From positions 62,001 through 126,000 of the forward strand of contig NZ_LIPT01000008.1 of NCBI RefSeq assembly GCF_001418225.1: DNA of 64,000 nucleotides, in the 5' to 3' direction. Below are positions 61,987-64,000 of the stretch, piece by piece. The notes under the pieces are model-generated. The model made no database searches and was not told the origin of the DNA. It saw nothing but the letters and a program-made list of their open reading frames with translations. Origin of the DNA: Pannonibacter indicus. GTDB taxonomy: Bacteria; Pseudomonadota; Alphaproteobacteria; Rhizobiales; Stappiaceae. Position 1 is the stretch's first letter. Every line of letters starts with the position of its first letter. The position numbers and the translations under genes were made by a program.

Positions 61987-62385
61987 ATGATGACTGTATC
62001 TAACATGAATTTCGCGGCTCTCGCCCGCAAAGCCGGCGCCACCGCACTGGCGCTGGTGATGGCCGGTGCTCTGACGCTGGGCGCCGCCACGGGCTCTGCC
62101 GAAGCGCGGGATGGGCGCAACGGCGCGCTGGCAGCCGGTGCTGTCGTCGGCCTTGCCGCCGGCGCGCTTTTGGGCACGGCCATGGCCAACAGCGGCCCGG
62201 ACTATATCGACGCCCCGCCGGCCTATTATGCACCGCCGCCCCCGCCGCCGGTTGTCTATGGTGGCCCGGTCTATTACGCGCCGCCGCCGCCCCCGCCGGT
62301 CCGCTGCTACCTGAGCCCGGTGCAGCGCTGGGATGGCTATATCGGCCAGTATGTTGTCGTCGGTCATCAGGAAGTCTGCAACTGA
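61987..62385 (+). CDS. Exported glycine-zipper protein with YAPPPPPP repeats
   Basis: A 132-residue protein. A long N-terminal signal (basic, then ALALVMAGALTLGAATG, cleavage near ~40 at EA-RD) is followed by a glycine-zipper stretch (LAAGAVVGLAAGALLGTAMA) of the 2TM-like kind. Then come two tandem Tyr-Ala-Pro repeats (YYAPPPPPPVVYG and YYAPPPPPPVRCY) and a short C-terminal beta part with two cysteines. Such YxPP-rich envelope proteins are common in alphaproteobacteria and have no settled role. The start at 61987 has GGAG eight bases upstream. A terminator follows. Confidence 0.82.
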   Translation: MMTVSNMNFAALARKAGATALALVMAGALTLGAATGSAEARDGRNGALAAGAVVGLAAGALLGTAMANSGPDYIDAPPAYYAPPPPPPVVYGGPVYYAPPPPPPVRCYLSPVQRWDGYIGQYVVVGHQEVCN

Positions 62386-62415
62386 TCTGTTGCTGCCCTG
62401 ACGCGATGGTTTTGG

Positions 62416-62443
62416 CCCCGCCGGTTCGCCCAGCGGGGTTTTT
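62416..62443 (+). terminator. Terminator of the glycine-zipper gene
   Basis: CCCCGC / GCGGGG with an 11-base loop is followed by TTTTTC. Confidence 0.85.
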
Positions 62444-62572
62444 CTTTATGCCGTCTTGCCACTTTCCGGGGCAAACGGACAGAGGCCGCCAATGCGGGTT
62501 AGGATGAGCCTTAAGCGAATCTGTGCGGATCAGCCCTGCCGCCGGATGAAACGACAAGGCCAGCGACAGCCC

Positions 62573-64000
62573 ATGCCCTTTACCCTGCGCCTCACGCCCA
62601 CGCTCGCCACCGTGATCGGCACCTTCGTCTTTCTCACCACCGCTTCCGTCCTCTATGTGGAAAGCACGGCCTCCCGGCGGATCGTGGCCGGGCTCGGCAG
62701 CCGGCTCGTCGATCTCGGCATGGATGCCTATGAGCAGAAATTCGAAAGCAAGATCAACGTCCTGCGCAATCAGGCCGGCTTCATAGCCGCCGCTTTCGCA
62801 CGGGGCGCCTCGCCCATCGCGCTGGATGAGGATGTGGCGCGCCTTGCCTTTGGCGGGCTGGCTGCCGCGCCGGAGGGCACCCGCATCACCGTTGCCCGTG
62901 CAGCGCAGGGCGATGCGCTGGAAGTCGGCCAGATGCCCGGCGGCAGCATGATGCTGCGCCGGATCCCGCACACGGAGAATGCGGCGCTGACAACCCGCCT
63001 CACAGAGGCGGAAGCCGCAGATGCCCCCTTCTGGCTGCCGCCGGACTACGATGCGCAGCGTCAGGAAACGCTGCTCTCCTACGTGGTTCCGGTCAGGCGG
63101 GACGGCGCCTATCTGGGCTACACCGCCGTCTCCATCCCCTCCTCCGGCCTGTCCCGCATTGCGCAAGCCCTGTCTGACGAGACTTTGAAAGTGTTTCTTC
63201 TTTACGGAGAAGCCGACATTCTCGCCCACCCGGATCTCGACCCGCTGGATGCCACCCTGTCCGAAGAGAATGATCTTGTGGACATAGAGGACGCGCCCGA
63301 CCCGCTGCTCGCCCGCCTTGCCAGCCTCAAGCCCGTTGATCCGCTCCGGTTCGACCTCAATGAAGCCCATGCCATGTTTGAGGGCGAGACGGAGGAGCAT
63401 GGCCGCTACTATGTGGTGCTGGAGCGCACGGCGGCGAAATTCGGCGAGCTGCCGGTCATCACCGGGGCGATCATGCCTGCCTCCGTTCTGGAGCAGCCGC
63501 TGGAGGAGCTTTACGTCTCCATTCTCATTGCCCTGGCCATCCTGGCCGCAGCCCTTGCGGGCAGCGCCGTCATGGCCTACCGCATCGCCCAGCCCATCCG
63601 CCGGGCAGCAGCAGGCGCGCGGGCCATCGCGCGGCTGGATATTGCCGGGCTGAGGCCCCTGCCCTCCAGCCGCATCGAGGAACTGAAGGATCTGGCCAGC
63701 GGCTTCAACGCCATGACGACGGCGCTGACCGCCTTCGTGCGCTACGTGCCGCGCAGCCTCGTTCTCAAGCTGCTGCGTGAAGGCAGCGGCAGCGCCGCCC
63801 CACAGGAACGCCAGGTAGCCGTGCTCTTCACCGATGTGGCGGGCTTTACCAGCATCTGTGAAGGCATGGACGCACGGGAGACGGCGGATTTCGTCAATCA
63901 CCACCTCACGCTGATCGGCAGCGTCGTCGAGCGCCACGGCGGCACCATCGACAAATATATCGGCGACAGCGTCATGGCCTTCTGGGGCGCGCCCGATCAT
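62573..64000 (+). CDS. Membrane-bound class III adenylate/guanylate cyclase (3' end outside window)
   Basis: The frame runs uninterrupted to the end of the window (476 codons seen). A first helix (~8-28) and a second (~310-333) flank a ~280-residue periplasmic sensor of dCache-like build (YYVVLERTAAKFGELPVITG before the second helix). A HAMP segment (ISRLDIAG-like, AGARAIARLDIAGLRP) follows. The class III cyclase domain begins near 415 with VAVLFTDVAGFTSICEG (first metal Asp) and reaches DKYIGDSVMAFWGAP (second metal Asp). The catalytic C-terminal part is cut, so ATP or GTP preference cannot be judged. An in-frame ATG at 62546 is an alternative start. Confidence 0.9.
   Translation, partial: MPFTLRLTPTLATVIGTFVFLTTASVLYVESTASRRIVAGLGSRLVDLGMDAYEQKFESKINVLRNQAGFIAAAFARGASPIALDEDVARLAFGGLAAAPEGTRITVARAAQGDALEVGQMPGGSMMLRRIPHTENAALTTRLTEAEAADAPFWLPPDYDAQRQETLLSYVVPVRRDGAYLGYTAVSIPSSGLSRIAQALSDETLKVFLLYGEADILAHPDLDPLDATLSEENDLVDIEDAPDPLLARLASLKPVDPLRFDLNEAHAMFEGETEEHGRYYVVLERTAAKFGELPVITGAIMPASVLEQPLEELYVSILIALAILAAALAGSAVMAYRIAQPIRRAAAGARAIARLDIAGLRPLPSSRIEELKDLASGFNAMTTALTAFVRYVPRSLVLKLLREGSGSAAPQERQVAVLFTDVAGFTSICEGMDARETADFVNHHLTLIGSVVERHGGTIDKYIGDSVMAFWGAPDH

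Noticed and set aside
62000-64000. 666-codon minus-strand open frame reaching the window end
   Set aside because: It is antisense to the class III cyclase and the glycine-zipper gene, both with clear motifs; its product has no recognisable domain.
1-64000. tRNA genes, CRISPR arrays, transposases, integrases or prophage genes
   Set aside because: I looked for T-loop patterns in the intergenic regions, for regularly spaced repeats and for recombinase motifs, and found none.

Overview
This is a 64 kb chromosomal window of high-GC DNA, apparently free of mobile elements. It most resembles an alphaproteobacterium of the Hyphomicrobiales (a Stappia/Pannonibacter/Roseibium-like organism). That placement is inferred from the gene content: malate synthase G, a TIGR03808-type Tat-exported beta-helix protein, MeaB, an R. 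etli-type asparaginase, BTLCP and ExoY-like exopolysaccharide proteins, and a LuxR-type regulator. I saw no tRNA, rRNA, CRISPR array, transposase or integrase.

Layout. 0-8.4 kb is mostly housekeeping: the end of a LuxR regulator, a DUF4332 protein, a YjgR/HerA-type ATPase, panBC, a Tat-exported multicopper oxidase, an M20 peptidase and a DUF1275 membrane protein. 8.4-9 kb has no gene but holds a rod-like inverted structure ending in a strong minus-strand terminator, a candidate small RNA. 9-20 kb carries glcB, an EamA transporter, a Na+/H+ antiporter with a cyclic-nucleotide-binding tail, an SDR, a decayed autotransporter-like surface-protein gene, mnmD next to a divergent MnmC2-like oxidase, and a YbaK/ProX deacylase.

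20-32.5 kb is a cell-surface polysaccharide district. It has a CBM60-like/OmpA fusion, cysQ-ugd, a LapG-like cysteine protease and an operon of unknown protein, Wzy/WaaL-type ligase, PPP-family phosphatase and Wzz/BY-kinase. An ExoY-like priming glycosyl-1-phosphate transferase follows. Ugd makes UDP-glucuronate, the transferase loads the first sugar on undecaprenyl phosphate, the O-antigen-ligase-like protein polymerises or ligates, and the BY-kinase controls chain length. 32.5-39.4 kb holds an AsnC regulator beside the stump of an EamA transporter, and two chemoreceptors around two small genes.

41-51 kb is the best-defined system: a seven-gene minus-strand operon behind a clear guanidine-I (ykkC) riboswitch. 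It encodes a NitT/TauT-type ABC transporter, two DUF1989 proteins (carboxyguanidine deiminase subunits), a biotin-dependent carboxylase annotated as urea carboxylase, and allophanate hydrolase. Together these would import guanidine and convert it through carboxyguanidine and allophanate to ammonia and CO2.

51-64 kb holds a hemolysin-III protein, an L,D-transpeptidase, an M19 dipeptidase, a GntR regulator, TIGR03808, meaB, a DUF1131-like lipoprotein, a LOG-family hydrolase, asparaginase, an aminotransferase, two small genes, and a membrane-bound class III cyclase cut by the window end.

The most novel signal is a dispersed intergenic element. Full copies lie at 21116-21217 (+) and 33263-33407 (-). 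Each copy begins at, and supplies, the stop codon of the upstream gene, and each ends in a long hairpin whose arms differ between copies by compensatory changes. The second is the decayed surface-protein gene at 16.2-17.1 kb, in which all four frameshifts fit a one-unit change of a short tandem repeat.
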